Shown: piece after piece, positions 9,414 through 17,765 of the stretch
Layout of the letters: the number at the start of each line of letters is the position of its first letter
How positions within the stretch are numbered: the stretch's first letter is position 1
Source of the DNA: Chitinophagaceae bacterium
GTDB taxonomy: Bacteria > Bacteroidota > Bacteroidia > Chitinophagales > Chitinophagaceae
DNA length: 64,000 bases
Direction: 5' to 3'
Assembly (NCBI GenBank): GCA_028288595.1
Contig: JAQBNK010000091.1
Span: 1 to 64,000, forward strand
Position numbers and translations under genes: made by a program
Notes under the pieces: generated by a model
Told to the model about the DNA's origin: nothing
What the model saw: only the letters and a program-made list of their open reading frames with translations
Databases searched by the model: none

Positions 9414-9427
9414 AGTTGGCAGTTGGC
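9414..9427. repeat. Two AGTTGGC heptamers
   Basis: Two exact tandem AGTTGGC copies start 4 bp behind the purH stop codon. This is the same unit as at 2857-2905 and 21216-21309. No inverted partner arm is visible before the lutB stop at 9533. Confidence 0.7.
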
Positions 9428-9532
9428 CATGAAATGATTATGAGAAACAGTGATCAGCAATTCCCGCGGAGCAACAGGAAGAAGGTAATCCAGCCGTGGC
9501 CTTGATGTTTCGGAATAAATGAGTAACATAAA

Positions 9533-10912
9533 TTATTTTTTACTCTTCTTATCCTTCCACATTTCATTAAAAGTTTTCTGGCTGAAGTTCAGGTCAGCCC
9601 TGTGTTTGGTCCAACCGGTGAAAAGTTTATTGACCACCTTATTTTTCAGCATGCCGTTTCCGCTATTCATCATCCAGCGATGCATAGAAGCCTGTTTCCA
9701 CATCTTCCATGCGAGTCTTTCGGCCAAAGTGCTGTTGCCTTCTTTTACGGCCTCGGAACGGTTCTCCAATAATAGTTCATGAAGATTAATTCTTACGGGA
9801 CAAACCTCCGTGCAATTTCCGCATAGTGATGATGCATAACTTAAATGTTTGTACTCCCCCATATTTACAAGGTGCGGGGTAATAACACTGCCTATCGGTC
9901 CGCTGTATGTTGTTTCATAACTATGGCCACCAATATTTTTATAAACAGGACAGGCATTTAAACAGGCCCCGCAGCGAATGCAGTATAAAGCTTCTCTCGC
10001 CTTTGCATTATCCAGCAAATTGGTTCTGCCATTATCAAGCAGTATCACATACATTTCTTCAGGGCCATCCGTTTCTCCAGGAAGTTTCGGACCCAGTACC
10101 AAAGTATTATAAACAGTAACTGTTTGCCCTGTTCCATATGTTGCCAGCAGCGGCCAGAATACTGCAAGATCATTTATCGATGGGATCATTTTTTCAATTG
10201 CTGCAACAACAATATGTGTTTTGGGCCATGCACAGCTTAACCTTGCATTACCTTCATTTTCTGTCACCGCAATTCCGCCCACATCTGCCACCAGGAAATT
10301 GGCACCTGTTACTCCTACTTCAGCCTGCACATATTTCTCCCGAAGCAAATCTCTTGCAACCAACGTTAATTGTTCAGGGGTAAGATCGATGGAGGTGCCA
10401 AGTTTATCTGCAAATAACCGTGCAACATCTTCTTTACTTTTATGCATTGCTGGTGTAACAATATGATAAGGCGCTTCACCATCGAGTTGCTGAATGTATT
10501 CGCCAAGATCAGTCTCCACACTTTCGATGCCCATTTTCTCCAGAAACTGATTGAGGTGAATTTCTTCTGTCACCATGCTTTTACTTTTCACTAAAGTCCT
10601 GCACGATTTTTCTTTACATATTTCGCCGATCGCATTTAAGGCCTCTTCAGCATTTTCAGCCCAGATCACTTTTGCACCACGGGCGGTAATATTTTTTTCA
10701 AACTGCAGCAGATATTCATCCAGTTTTTCAATGGCCTGCCATTTTATATTTTTCGCCAACTGCCGGGTGTGCATCAGGTTATTGAACTGTTGTTTGCCAA
10801 CAGGTACAACCGCATTGTATTTACTAATGTTGAAGTTGATCTTCCGGCGGTGCTCCATATCTGCCGAGCGAACCGTACTCTTTGCAATAAATGAAGAAGC
10901 TTTCTGTTGCAT
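9533..10912 (-). CDS. lutB: LutB/LldF-type iron-sulfur protein of lactate oxidation
   Basis: About 459 residues from the ATG at 10912. A longer reading frame from 10984 exists, but LutB family proteins start near MQQKASSFIAKS. The N-terminal LUD-type domain (SKSMVTEEIHLN, GVTGANFLVADVGGIAVTENEGN) is followed by a ferredoxin-like pair of 4Fe-4S motifs, CIRCGACLNACPVYKNIGG (near residue 315) and CGNCTEVCPVRINLHELLL (near 370). In Bacillus, LutA, LutB and LutC together oxidise L-lactate to pyruvate. Here lutA and lutC are not adjacent, which is unusual. Electron-transfer function is inferred from family knowledge. Confidence 0.92.
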   Translation of the reverse strand: MQQKASSFIAKSTVRSADMEHRRKINFNISKYNAVVPVGKQQFNNLMHTRQLAKNIKWQAIEKLDEYLLQFEKNITARGAKVIWAENAEEALNAIGEICKEKSCRTLVKSKSMVTEEIHLNQFLEKMGIESVETDLGEYIQQLDGEAPYHIVTPAMHKSKEDVARLFADKLGTSIDLTPEQLTLVARDLLREKYVQAEVGVTGANFLVADVGGIAVTENEGNARLSCAWPKTHIVVAAIEKMIPSINDLAVFWPLLATYGTGQTVTVYNTLVLGPKLPGETDGPEEMYVILLDNGRTNLLDNAKAREALYCIRCGACLNACPVYKNIGGHSYETTYSGPIGSVITPHLVNMGEYKHLSYASSLCGNCTEVCPVRINLHELLLENRSEAVKEGNSTLAERLAWKMWKQASMHRWMMNSGNGMLKNKVVNKLFTGWTKHRADLNFSQKTFNEMWKDKKSKK

Positions 10913-11049
10913 TATTTTTATTTTGTAACCAGCGATATAACTTTTCTCATCGTCTGTTGTGTCCTGTCCCAATGAAATGTGCAAACCAAAACTAAAGCAT
11001 CATTAACTAGAAAAACTATTTCCTATTGTCATATTCAACAGGCAAAATA

Positions 11050-11643
11050 TCATTTCTTCTTTGCCAGTTTCATTTGCTCTGCCGTCGCACATAATGTTTC
11101 ATAAAACTCCTCGCCATATTTATTAATAAGTGATTCCCTCAAAAAAATATAAACAGGAACTTTTAACTGCTTCCCCAGTTTACAAGCAGGCCGGCAAATA
11201 TCTTCCCGGGGTTCATAGTTTAAGTATTCGATATCCGGGTCCTGTTTACTGAGGCTTGTACGAATCGGAAACAAATGACAACTGCTCGGTTTTTTCCAGC
11301 TCATCTTTCCATTAAGAAAAGCCTGTTCTATTCCACATTTGATAATTCCGTTCTCATCTTTTTTTCCATAAGCACAGATGTTGCCGTTAACAGTAGGTGT
11401 AACCCATCCGAATTCCCGGTCGTAAATATATTTACCCTGGCGCTCAATTTCTTTTATGCCCTCAGCTGATAAATATGGCTTGATCACTTCATAATTTTCT
11501 ATCAGGTGATTTAATTCTTTTGTTTCCAATGGTGCTCCCGCATCTCCATCCTCGCAGCAACCGCCTTTGCATTTATTCAGGTCACACACAAACTGCTCCT
11601 CCACGATCTCATCACTGATGAGTTTATTGTCAATTGCTATCAT
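11050..11643 (-). CDS. DUF3109 family Cys-rich protein
   Basis: 197 residues, matching the conserved Bacteroidota DUF3109 family. It has many cysteines in a fixed pattern: FVCDLNKCKGGCCEDGDAG near residues 17-35, NGNICAYG, IIKCGIEQA, SCHLFPIR and DICRPACKLG. The pattern suggests a metal or Fe-S site, as in the related CxxCxxxCC zinc/iron cluster proteins; the function is unknown. A -7 box TACCTTTG (minus strand, 11658-11665) lies 14 nt before the ATG. It is divergent from the DUF5916 gene. Confidence 0.9.
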   Translation of the reverse strand: MIAIDNKLISDEIVEEQFVCDLNKCKGGCCEDGDAGAPLETKELNHLIENYEVIKPYLSAEGIKEIERQGKYIYDREFGWVTPTVNGNICAYGKKDENGIIKCGIEQAFLNGKMSWKKPSSCHLFPIRTSLSKQDPDIEYLNYEPREDICRPACKLGKQLKVPVYIFLRESLINKYGEEFYETLCATAEQMKLAKKK

Positions 11644-11657
11644 AGTATAAATATGAG

Positions 11658-11665
11658 CAAAGGTA
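11658..11665 (-). promoter_or_regulatory. -7 box of the DUF3109 gene
   Basis: TACCTTTG read on the minus strand is a perfect TAnnTTTG box, 14 nt upstream of the ATG at 11643. No clear TTG element is seen at the expected -33 position, so this call is only half supported. Confidence 0.5.
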
Positions 11666-11724
11666 GTGTTCTGACTGAAAAACTTTTCCGATTCACAAAT
11701 TGTTTAAATTGTTCAATTATAACA

Positions 11725-13911
11725 ATGTTAACTGCTTTGCGATATATAATCATCCTTTACAGTTTGCTCTTTTTAAGTGCCGGTTTAAACGCCCAGAAAA
11801 AAAACAGCGCTTACGAGCTACATATTCGTAAAGCCACCTCTGTTATCACAATCGATGGAGTGATGAATGAAGCTGCATGGAGCAGCGCCGATGCCGCAAC
11901 CAATTTTTTTATGGTGCTTCCAATGGATACCAGCAAGGCGAAAATTCCTACCGAAATAAGGATGACTTACGATGCGAATAATCTTTATATCATCGCTATT
12001 TGTTATTTGCCAAAGCCGGGGCCTTATACGGTTGAATCGCTGCGCCGTGATTTTGCATTTGGAAAGAATGATAATTTTATTTTCTTCATCGACCCTTTCG
12101 ATGACCGTACCAACGGTTTTACATTCGGCGCAAACGCAGCAGGCGCCCAATGGGACGGAACATTATTCGAAGGCGGGTCCGCCGATCTTAGCTGGAATGG
12201 CAAATGGGTTTCAGCAGTTAAAAATTATCCTGACAAATACATTTTTGAAGCAGCCATTCCTTTTAAAACCATCCGGTATAAAAAAGGAATTACCAACTGG
12301 GGAATCAACTTCAGCCGCAACGATATTAATGTTCCTGAAAAATCTGCCTGGGCTCCTGTGCCCAGACAATTCCCTACAGCATCGCTTGCATATACAGGTA
12401 CACTGGTATGGGACGAACCTCCTCCCGATCCGGGATTTAATGTTTCGCTGATCCCTTATGCTTTGGCAGGTATCACAAAAGATTATTCAAACAAAACGCC
12501 TGCGCATTTTCGCAGGGATATCGGGGCGGATGCAAAAATTGCCGTTACCTCTTCTCTTAACCTTGATCTTACAGTCAACCCTGATTTTTCGCAAGTGGAA
12601 GTCGACAACCAGGTTACCAACCTGGATCGCTATGAATTATTCTTTCCTGAGAAAAGGCAATTCTTTTTAGAGAATGCAGACCTGTTTTCCAACTTCGGTT
12701 ATGCCAGTATCCGTCCTTTCTTTTCACGCAGGATAGGCCTGGGTGTACCGATAAACTTTGGCGCAAGATTAAGCGGCAGCCTGAACAAAGACTGGCGTAT
12801 CGGTGTAATGGATATGCAAACAAAACCAGTGACCGCTACTGGCTTGCCAGCGCAAAACTTTGCCGTGATGGCATTGCAGAGAAGAGTTTTTTCAAGATCA
12901 AGTTTGCGATTCATTTTTGTAAATAAACAATCGGTTGATTATAGTCCTCAAAAAGATTCTTCTAAACCTGTCTACTCAGACTTCAACCGCAACATGGGTT
13001 TAGAATATAACCTTATCTCATCCAATAATTTCTGGCGGGGAAAAGCAATGTTGCTTAAATCTTTTAGCCCGGGCAAAAAAGGTGATGATATTGTGCATGC
13101 AGCAAACCTCGTTTATAACAGCAAAAAATGGTTCATTACCTGGCAGCACGAATACGCAGGAAAAAATTACAACGCAGAGGTGGGTTATGTACCAAGGAAA
13201 AATTATATAAATGTCACTCCGCAGGTGGGTTATTTGTTCTTTCCTTCAGCAGGAAAAATATTAAGTCATGGTCCCCGGTTATATTCCACTTATTATTTTA
13301 GTCATTCTTTTAAACAGACGGATCATGAAAATATAGCGTTGTATATTATTAATTTTCGCAACCAGGGTTTGTTGGATATATGGACCGGATATGATTACGT
13401 AAAATTGTTACAACCCTTCGACCCCACAAATAATAACAAAGACACTTTGGCTACAGGAAGCCAGCACCGTTGGTATGCTTACGGAACTGATTATATTTCT
13501 AAACCTCAGCAATTATTCACCTATTCATTTTCAACAAGATTCGGAGGGTATTATAATAATGGAACCCGGTTAAATCTTTCCGGTGCCGTGGGTTACAGGT
13601 TTCAACCTTATGTAAGTTTAAATTTAAATGCCAGCTATAATCATATTGATCTTCCCAAACCCTGGGGTCAAACAGATTTTTGGTTGATAGGATCACGTAT
13701 CGACGTAACGTTTACCAACAAATTATACTTCACCACCTTCTTTCAATATAACAACCAGCTAAAGAACATTAACCTCAACACAAGATTGCAATGGCGCTAC
13801 CAGCCAGCATCAGATTTATTTTTGGTGTACACAGATAATTATTATCCTGCACCATTTTCTATCCGTAACAGGGCCTTTGTTTTGAAAATGACTTATTGGT
13901 GGAACAAGTAA
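11725..13911 (+). CDS. DUF5916 outer-membrane protein with CBM9-like domain
   Basis: 729 residues from the ATG at 11725, where a signal peptide begins (ending LFLSAGLNAQ); an in-frame start at 11653 would bury it. Residues about 30-215 form a family-9 carbohydrate-binding-like domain (ITIDGVMNEAAWSSADAATN, RMTYDANNLYIIAICY, NDNFIFFIDPFDDRTNGF, YIFEAAIPFKTIRY). The remainder matches DUF5916, with NPDFSQVEVD, FFPEKRQFFLENADLF and long alternating strands that suggest an outer-membrane barrel. The family is frequent in Bacteroidota; substrate and function are unknown. Confidence 0.9.
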   Translation: MLTALRYIIILYSLLFLSAGLNAQKKNSAYELHIRKATSVITIDGVMNEAAWSSADAATNFFMVLPMDTSKAKIPTEIRMTYDANNLYIIAICYLPKPGPYTVESLRRDFAFGKNDNFIFFIDPFDDRTNGFTFGANAAGAQWDGTLFEGGSADLSWNGKWVSAVKNYPDKYIFEAAIPFKTIRYKKGITNWGINFSRNDINVPEKSAWAPVPRQFPTASLAYTGTLVWDEPPPDPGFNVSLIPYALAGITKDYSNKTPAHFRRDIGADAKIAVTSSLNLDLTVNPDFSQVEVDNQVTNLDRYELFFPEKRQFFLENADLFSNFGYASIRPFFSRRIGLGVPINFGARLSGSLNKDWRIGVMDMQTKPVTATGLPAQNFAVMALQRRVFSRSSLRFIFVNKQSVDYSPQKDSSKPVYSDFNRNMGLEYNLISSNNFWRGKAMLLKSFSPGKKGDDIVHAANLVYNSKKWFITWQHEYAGKNYNAEVGYVPRKNYINVTPQVGYLFFPSAGKILSHGPRLYSTYYFSHSFKQTDHENIALYIINFRNQGLLDIWTGYDYVKLLQPFDPTNNNKDTLATGSQHRWYAYGTDYISKPQQLFTYSFSTRFGGYYNNGTRLNLSGAVGYRFQPYVSLNLNASYNHIDLPKPWGQTDFWLIGSRIDVTFTNKLYFTTFFQYNNQLKNINLNTRLQWRYQPASDLFLVYTDNYYPAPFSIRNRAFVLKMTYWWNK

Positions 13912-13984
13912 TTAACAGCTTAAGCATAAATCAATAATTAATTCGTTGTTATTCAGTATAAACTTCTTCATTTAATCCAAACTA

Positions 13985-15013
13985 ATGACAAGACATATTT
14001 TCAGTCTCATTAAATATGTCTTACTGCTTTGCCTGGTGGTCTATTTATTTTGCATTTTCTGGCCCAGAACTTACGATGTCCCTCATCTTCAAAAAAGAGC
14101 AGGTACAAAATTCTGGAACCTTTCCACCGGATCCAGGATCGGCTATACATTAATACAAGGAAAAGGAAAAAAGAAACCCTATCCCATTATTTATTTACAT
14201 GGAGGGCCTGGGGGATTTGTTAGTGACAATGCTATTAAGATACTTACTCCGCTGGCTAATGATGGCTTTGATATTTACTTCTATGACCAGGTGGGTGGCG
14301 GCCAGTCTTCCAGGTTGAAGAATATTAATGAATACAGGCCCGACAGGCATGAAGAAGACCTTGAAGAGATCGCAAAACAAATTGGCGCAAAAAAATTGAT
14401 ATTGATCGGCCAATCCTGGGGTGCGATTTTAGCCACGCTATTTATTGCTGATAACCCAACCAAAGTTGACCGCGTTATATTTATCGGCCCGGGACCTATA
14501 CCGCCGATGCATAGAGAATTAGCGAACCTTAAATCACCGGATAGTTTGCAACTAAAAGAACCTTTTTATTCTAACCGTCAGGGAAACGAAATAGCACATA
14601 ACCTTAGAACAAAATTCCTGTTAACCATGATGAATTCCCTGGGCGCCAAAATAGCATCCGATAAAGAGTCGGATGATTTTGCTACTTATCTAAATAGCTT
14701 TGTGAACAGGTCAACAGTTTGTGATACTGCTAAAATTCCGCCGGCAGAAGCTGGCGGTAGTTTTCATGCACAGGTAATGACAATGAAACATTTTAACGAT
14801 GTAAATGATCCCAGGCCGGCTATTAAAAAACTAAATATACCTGTTCTTGTAATGAAAGGACAATGCGATAATCAGAAATGGGGTTATACAAATGAATACC
14901 TGCAATTGTTTACCAATCATCAATTGGTTATAATACCGGGAGCAGGACATTTTATTTTTCTTGAGCAGCCGGATATTTATTTACAAACGATAAGAAATTT
15001 CCTGAACAAATAG
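13985..15013 (+). CDS. Membrane-anchored alpha/beta hydrolase, proline iminopeptidase-like
   Basis: 342 residues. An N-terminal hydrophobic helix (about residues 10-27, YVLLLCLVVYLFCIFW) probably anchors it in the membrane or directs export. The hydrolase fold shows the oxyanion motif HGGPGG (near 73), the nucleophile elbow GQSWG (near 143), an acidic-residue strand PVLVMKGQCDNQKWG and the catalytic His in PGAGHFIF. HGGPGG with GQSWG is characteristic of S33 proline iminopeptidase-type enzymes, though the substrate cannot be deduced. It is preceded by a 73-bp gap after the DUF5916 gene. Confidence 0.88.
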   Translation: MTRHIFSLIKYVLLLCLVVYLFCIFWPRTYDVPHLQKRAGTKFWNLSTGSRIGYTLIQGKGKKKPYPIIYLHGGPGGFVSDNAIKILTPLANDGFDIYFYDQVGGGQSSRLKNINEYRPDRHEEDLEEIAKQIGAKKLILIGQSWGAILATLFIADNPTKVDRVIFIGPGPIPPMHRELANLKSPDSLQLKEPFYSNRQGNEIAHNLRTKFLLTMMNSLGAKIASDKESDDFATYLNSFVNRSTVCDTAKIPPAEAGGSFHAQVMTMKHFNDVNDPRPAIKKLNIPVLVMKGQCDNQKWGYTNEYLQLFTNHQLVIIPGAGHFIFLEQPDIYLQTIRNFLNK

Positions 15014-15054
15014 TTGTTACTCCACACGAAGTGCTACCAGTCCTTACCCCAGAT

Positions 15055-15624
15055 TTATTTCCTTAATGTGCGCAATGTAACAGAATAACGAATTTCTTTA
15101 ACGGGAGCAATACTATGTTCCCATTCACTTCTGGATTCCCCTTGCATGATATATAAAGAACGGCGGGTTACAGGAAAGGAGATGATAGAACGACGGCTTT
15201 GTTTTGCTTTATCATGAGGGCGCAAACGAAATATACAATCTGACTGTAGCGAAATACCGGCAATCAAATCAAATGGCGGTGCATCACGGTGCCAGTTAAT
15301 AACAGACCCGGCAGGATATTCAGTTATTAATAATTCAGCAAACTCATGTATGGGAACAGAAATTTTCTTCGCCACTCTTTCAATAAGAAAATTAAATGCC
15401 GGGGGTATATCTTTTCCTTTCGTCAAACTTCTTTTATCGAAACTGTAATCATAACCAAAGCTCTGCACCTTACGAAGAGCTGTAAAACCCTGGAAGTTGA
15501 GGTTATGCAATTCAATATTTGTTATGGCCTTATTTAATTCTGCTTCTTCCAGTTCAGTTATAAAATCTGGTGAGTAAACAAAACCGGGAGGGAAAACCGG
15601 GTCAGCTGGAAATAACGTGTTCAT
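15055..15624 (-). CDS. AlkB-like 2-oxoglutarate/Fe(II) dioxygenase
   Basis: 189 residues from the ATG at 15624. The double-stranded beta-helix residues are visible: Fe(II) ligands H and D in NWHRDAP (near 115), the distal His in EWEHSI (near 167) and the 2-oxoglutarate-binding arginines in RYSVTLRTL. The opening FPPGFVYSPDFITELEEAEL is typical of short AlkB homologues. Family members repair alkylated bases or demethylate other targets; the actual substrate is not determined by the sequence. It is convergent with the hydrolase gene. Confidence 0.9.
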   Translation of the reverse strand: MNTLFPADPVFPPGFVYSPDFITELEEAELNKAITNIELHNLNFQGFTALRKVQSFGYDYSFDKRSLTKGKDIPPAFNFLIERVAKKISVPIHEFAELLITEYPAGSVINWHRDAPPFDLIAGISLQSDCIFRLRPHDKAKQSRRSIISFPVTRRSLYIMQGESRSEWEHSIAPVKEIRYSVTLRTLRK

Positions 15625-15701
15625 CAAGACAGAAGGGCATAAAATATGCCGGATGATAAAATACGGCAGGCCCTTTAAACAGCCCGATATATTTTTTTAA
15701 A

Positions 15702-16022
15702 TTAAATTTTCTCAACAATAACAGCCGTTCCATAAGCAAGCACTTCAGTTATACCCTGCATTACTTCATTGGCATCATACCGCATATTAATTATAGCATT
15801 GGCCTGCATATTACCTGCATGCTCCACCATAAGCGCATGGGCATCTGCCCTGGTCTTTTCACACAGTTCTGTATAAATAGTAATGTTGCCGCCAAATAAG
15901 GATTGAAGTCCGCCGGCTATGTTTCCAAAAATGCTGCGTGATCGAACAACAAGGCCGCGAACAACGCCAAGGTGGCCAACAATTTTATATCCTTCAAGAT
16001 GAGTACTGGTAGTTACAAGCAT
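15702..16022 (-). CDS. YbjQ/UPF0145 family protein
   Basis: 106 residues, the exact family size. Motifs are MLVTTSTHLEGYKIVGHLGV, VRGLVVRSRSIFGNIAGG, EHAGNMQANAIINMRYDAN and the C-terminal VLAYGTAVIVEK. The family forms beta-rich oligomers and is found as a stand-alone cytosolic protein; no reaction has been established. It stands alone, with its ATG at the 5' edge of a 295-bp gap towards the sigma factor gene. Confidence 0.92.
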   Translation of the reverse strand: MLVTTSTHLEGYKIVGHLGVVRGLVVRSRSIFGNIAGGLQSLFGGNITIYTELCEKTRADAHALMVEHAGNMQANAIINMRYDANEVMQGITEVLAYGTAVIVEKI

Positions 16023-16317
16023 AAAAAATATTTAATAAATTAAGGTAGTAAAATACTTTGTTTATATGACAATTTTGCAAAGGGGTTATCATATTCATTA
16101 ATCTGGTAACACATTCATTCCTAATAGTTTTTAAGAAACGTCTAAACGTGATGTCATTTTATTTTTTTTTATCACTGTAACATTTGTACTGCCTATGTAT
16201 CTAAAGTCATTAAAGAAAAACAGCTGTACAGTCTTTTAAAAAATGCTGATAGATGTCTCCACATTATGTATGACGATAAGAAGTGGTACACCAATACTAT
16301 AAATACTTTTTTGAATA
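16023..16317. other. Intergenic region upstream of the ECF sigma gene
   Basis: 295 bp, AT-rich, between divergent genes. It holds no supportable ORF. At 16136-16149 an AAACG-TCT-AAACG element repeats the hexamer core AAACGT/AAACGTG. Such CGTCT-containing sites can occur in promoters of ECF sigma factors, so autoregulation is possible, but I see no second copy in the window to support it. Confidence 0.3.
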
Positions 16318-16794
16318 ATGGACTTCAATCAAATATATGCAGCCTATTCACCCCGTATATTCCGGGTATGTATGGCGTATGTAAATGATCACGAACAGGC
16401 TAAAGATCTCACGCAGGAAACTTTTATCTCGGTATGGAAAAATTTGTCTTCATTCAGAAACGAATCTGGTATCAGTACCTGGATATTTCGAATAGCAACA
16501 AACAATTGCCTGAGAGCAATTGAAAAATCTAAAAGAATAAAAAAGACAGATCTGCCTTATCATCTGCCTGTTACCCCCGATGAAAAAAAAGAAGAGAAAC
16601 TGCAATTCTTATATAACTGCATCGCCGGACTGGAAGAAACAGAAAGAATAATTATCTCGCTGGTACTTGAAGATCTGCCACAGGCAGAAATAGCATCGAT
16701 CATCGGGCTGAGCCATGCAAATACAAGGGTAAAAATTCACAGGATCAAAGAAAAACTCACCAATAAATTTAAGCAACATGGACAATTTGAGTGA
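16318..16794 (+). CDS. ECF-type RNA polymerase sigma factor
   Basis: 158 residues, at the short end for the family. Sigma region 2 spans about residues 1-70 (FNQIYAAYSPRIFRVCMAYV, DLTQETFISVWKNLSSFR, STWIFRIATNNCLR). Region 4 spans about 100-155 (ERIIISLVLEDLPQAEIASI, IGLSHANTRVKIHRIKEKL). There is no region 1 or 3, as expected for ECF/sigma-24 proteins that respond to envelope or regulatory signals. The next gene overlaps it by 17 bp, which points to translational coupling with a membrane protein that may act as its anti-sigma factor. Confidence 0.93.
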   Translation: MDFNQIYAAYSPRIFRVCMAYVNDHEQAKDLTQETFISVWKNLSSFRNESGISTWIFRIATNNCLRAIEKSKRIKKTDLPYHLPVTPDEKKEEKLQFLYNCIAGLEETERIIISLVLEDLPQAEIASIIGLSHANTRVKIHRIKEKLTNKFKQHGQFE

Positions 16795-17368
16795 GATAAA
16801 AAACATTTGGCTATCCGCTAATCTTACCTCTCTGCCACAAACGGGAGAAATGATGAAAACAATAAAGCGGTACCGTTTGAAGCTGGTATTAAAAAAAACG
16901 GGGATGATTTTACTTACATTAATATTAGCCGCCGTAATGATATGGGTTGTTTGTGTTTATCATTCACAATTGCTGGTTACACGCATTGGTGAGGCCTGCA
17001 TTTTTATTGCCCTGGTTATACTACTGATCATCAATACGGGAACACTCGTGAGAGTATCAGCTATAAAAAATTGCACTAACAGTGAGTTTTTGGAATACTT
17101 AAAAGCTGCCAGGCGAAGGCAAACTATTTTCCAGCAGAGAACACAGGTACTCGGATTATCCTTCGCTTCAGCAGGTTTATGTTTATACTTATTCGAAGCG
17201 GTTCGAAAAGATATTCAACTTGCCATTCTTACTTATACTCTTGCAATATCCTGGCTGGCTCTTAACTGGTTTGTTTTCCGTCCACGGGTTAACAGGAAAA
17301 AGGCAAAAGAATTAAACGAAAGAATTGAAAAAATACAGAATCTCTCCAACCAGCTTTCAAACAATTAA
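16778..17368 (+). CDS. Four-helix membrane protein coupled to ECF sigma, possible anti-sigma factor
   Basis: 196 residues. The first 17 bp of the gene overlap the sigma gene. A 35-residue cytoplasmic N-terminus precedes four predicted transmembrane helices (about 41-63, 70-91, 121-140, 148-168), and the end is a charged, coiled-coil-like tail (RKKAKELNERIEKIQNLSNQ). I recognise no FecR, zinc-finger or DUF domain by eye. Position and overlap suggest that it controls the sigma factor; that is inference. The two small membrane proteins that follow probably belong to the same operon. Confidence 0.75.
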   Translation: MDNLSEIKNIWLSANLTSLPQTGEMMKTIKRYRLKLVLKKTGMILLTLILAAVMIWVVCVYHSQLLVTRIGEACIFIALVILLIINTGTLVRVSAIKNCTNSEFLEYLKAARRRQTIFQQRTQVLGLSFASAGLCLYLFEAVRKDIQLAILTYTLAISWLALNWFVFRPRVNRKKAKELNERIEKIQNLSNQLSNN

Positions 17369-17372
17369 TAAT

Positions 17373-17555
17373 ATGAGAAAAGAAAAATTCATAAGGCTGC
17401 TTATTCCAATTGGACTCTTAATGGTGACTTTAGTTACAAGACGTCTTATGCATGTACCGGAATTCGTGGAAGACTTTTTTAAGGGTCTGGGCATAACATT
17501 GATGATCGGATCAATGATTCTCCAGAAAAGAAAGCAGCCGGTATCATGCAAATGA
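17373..17555 (+). CDS. Small two-segment membrane protein, paralogue A
   Basis: 60 residues from the ATG at 17373, 4 bp behind the previous stop. Basic start MRKEKFIRLLIPIGLLMV, a first hydrophobic helix, a short polar turn (RRLMHVPEFVEDFFKGLG), a second helix (ITLMIGSMIL) and a basic end QKRKQP. It resembles the next gene in length, charge pattern and the F(L/F)(K/R)G...QK(R/S)K ending, so the two are probably a tandem duplication. No known family is recognised. Confidence 0.65.
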   Translation: MRKEKFIRLLIPIGLLMVTLVTRRLMHVPEFVEDFFKGLGITLMIGSMILQKRKQPVSCK

Positions 17556-17579
17556 TTCTATCAAAAATTATAGGGTAAG

Positions 17580-17759
17580 ATGAGAAAGCACCATTTTCAA
17601 AAACTGATTTTAATTACAGGATTGATTTTCCTGGGTGGGACATTTATTATTAGTTATTACATCCATTTTTCAGACATCATCAATGGCTTCTTACGAGGCT
17701 TTGCTATAGGGTTGCTGTTACTGGCAGTGCTGCTACAAAAATCCAAAAAGATTTCCTGA
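17580..17759 (+). CDS. Small two-segment membrane protein, paralogue B
   Basis: 59 residues, ATG at 17580, TGA at 17757-17759. It starts MRKHHFQKLILITGLIFLGG, has a polar turn YIHFSDIINGFLRGFA, a second helix IGLLLLAVLL and the tail QKSKKIS. It parallels the preceding 60-residue protein helix for helix. Spacing (24 bp) and orientation place it in the sigma factor operon. It ends 7 bp before the convergent oxidoreductase gene. Function is unknown. Confidence 0.65.
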   Translation: MRKHHFQKLILITGLIFLGGTFIISYYIHFSDIINGFLRGFAIGLLLLAVLLQKSKKIS

Positions 17760-17765
17760 TAACTG

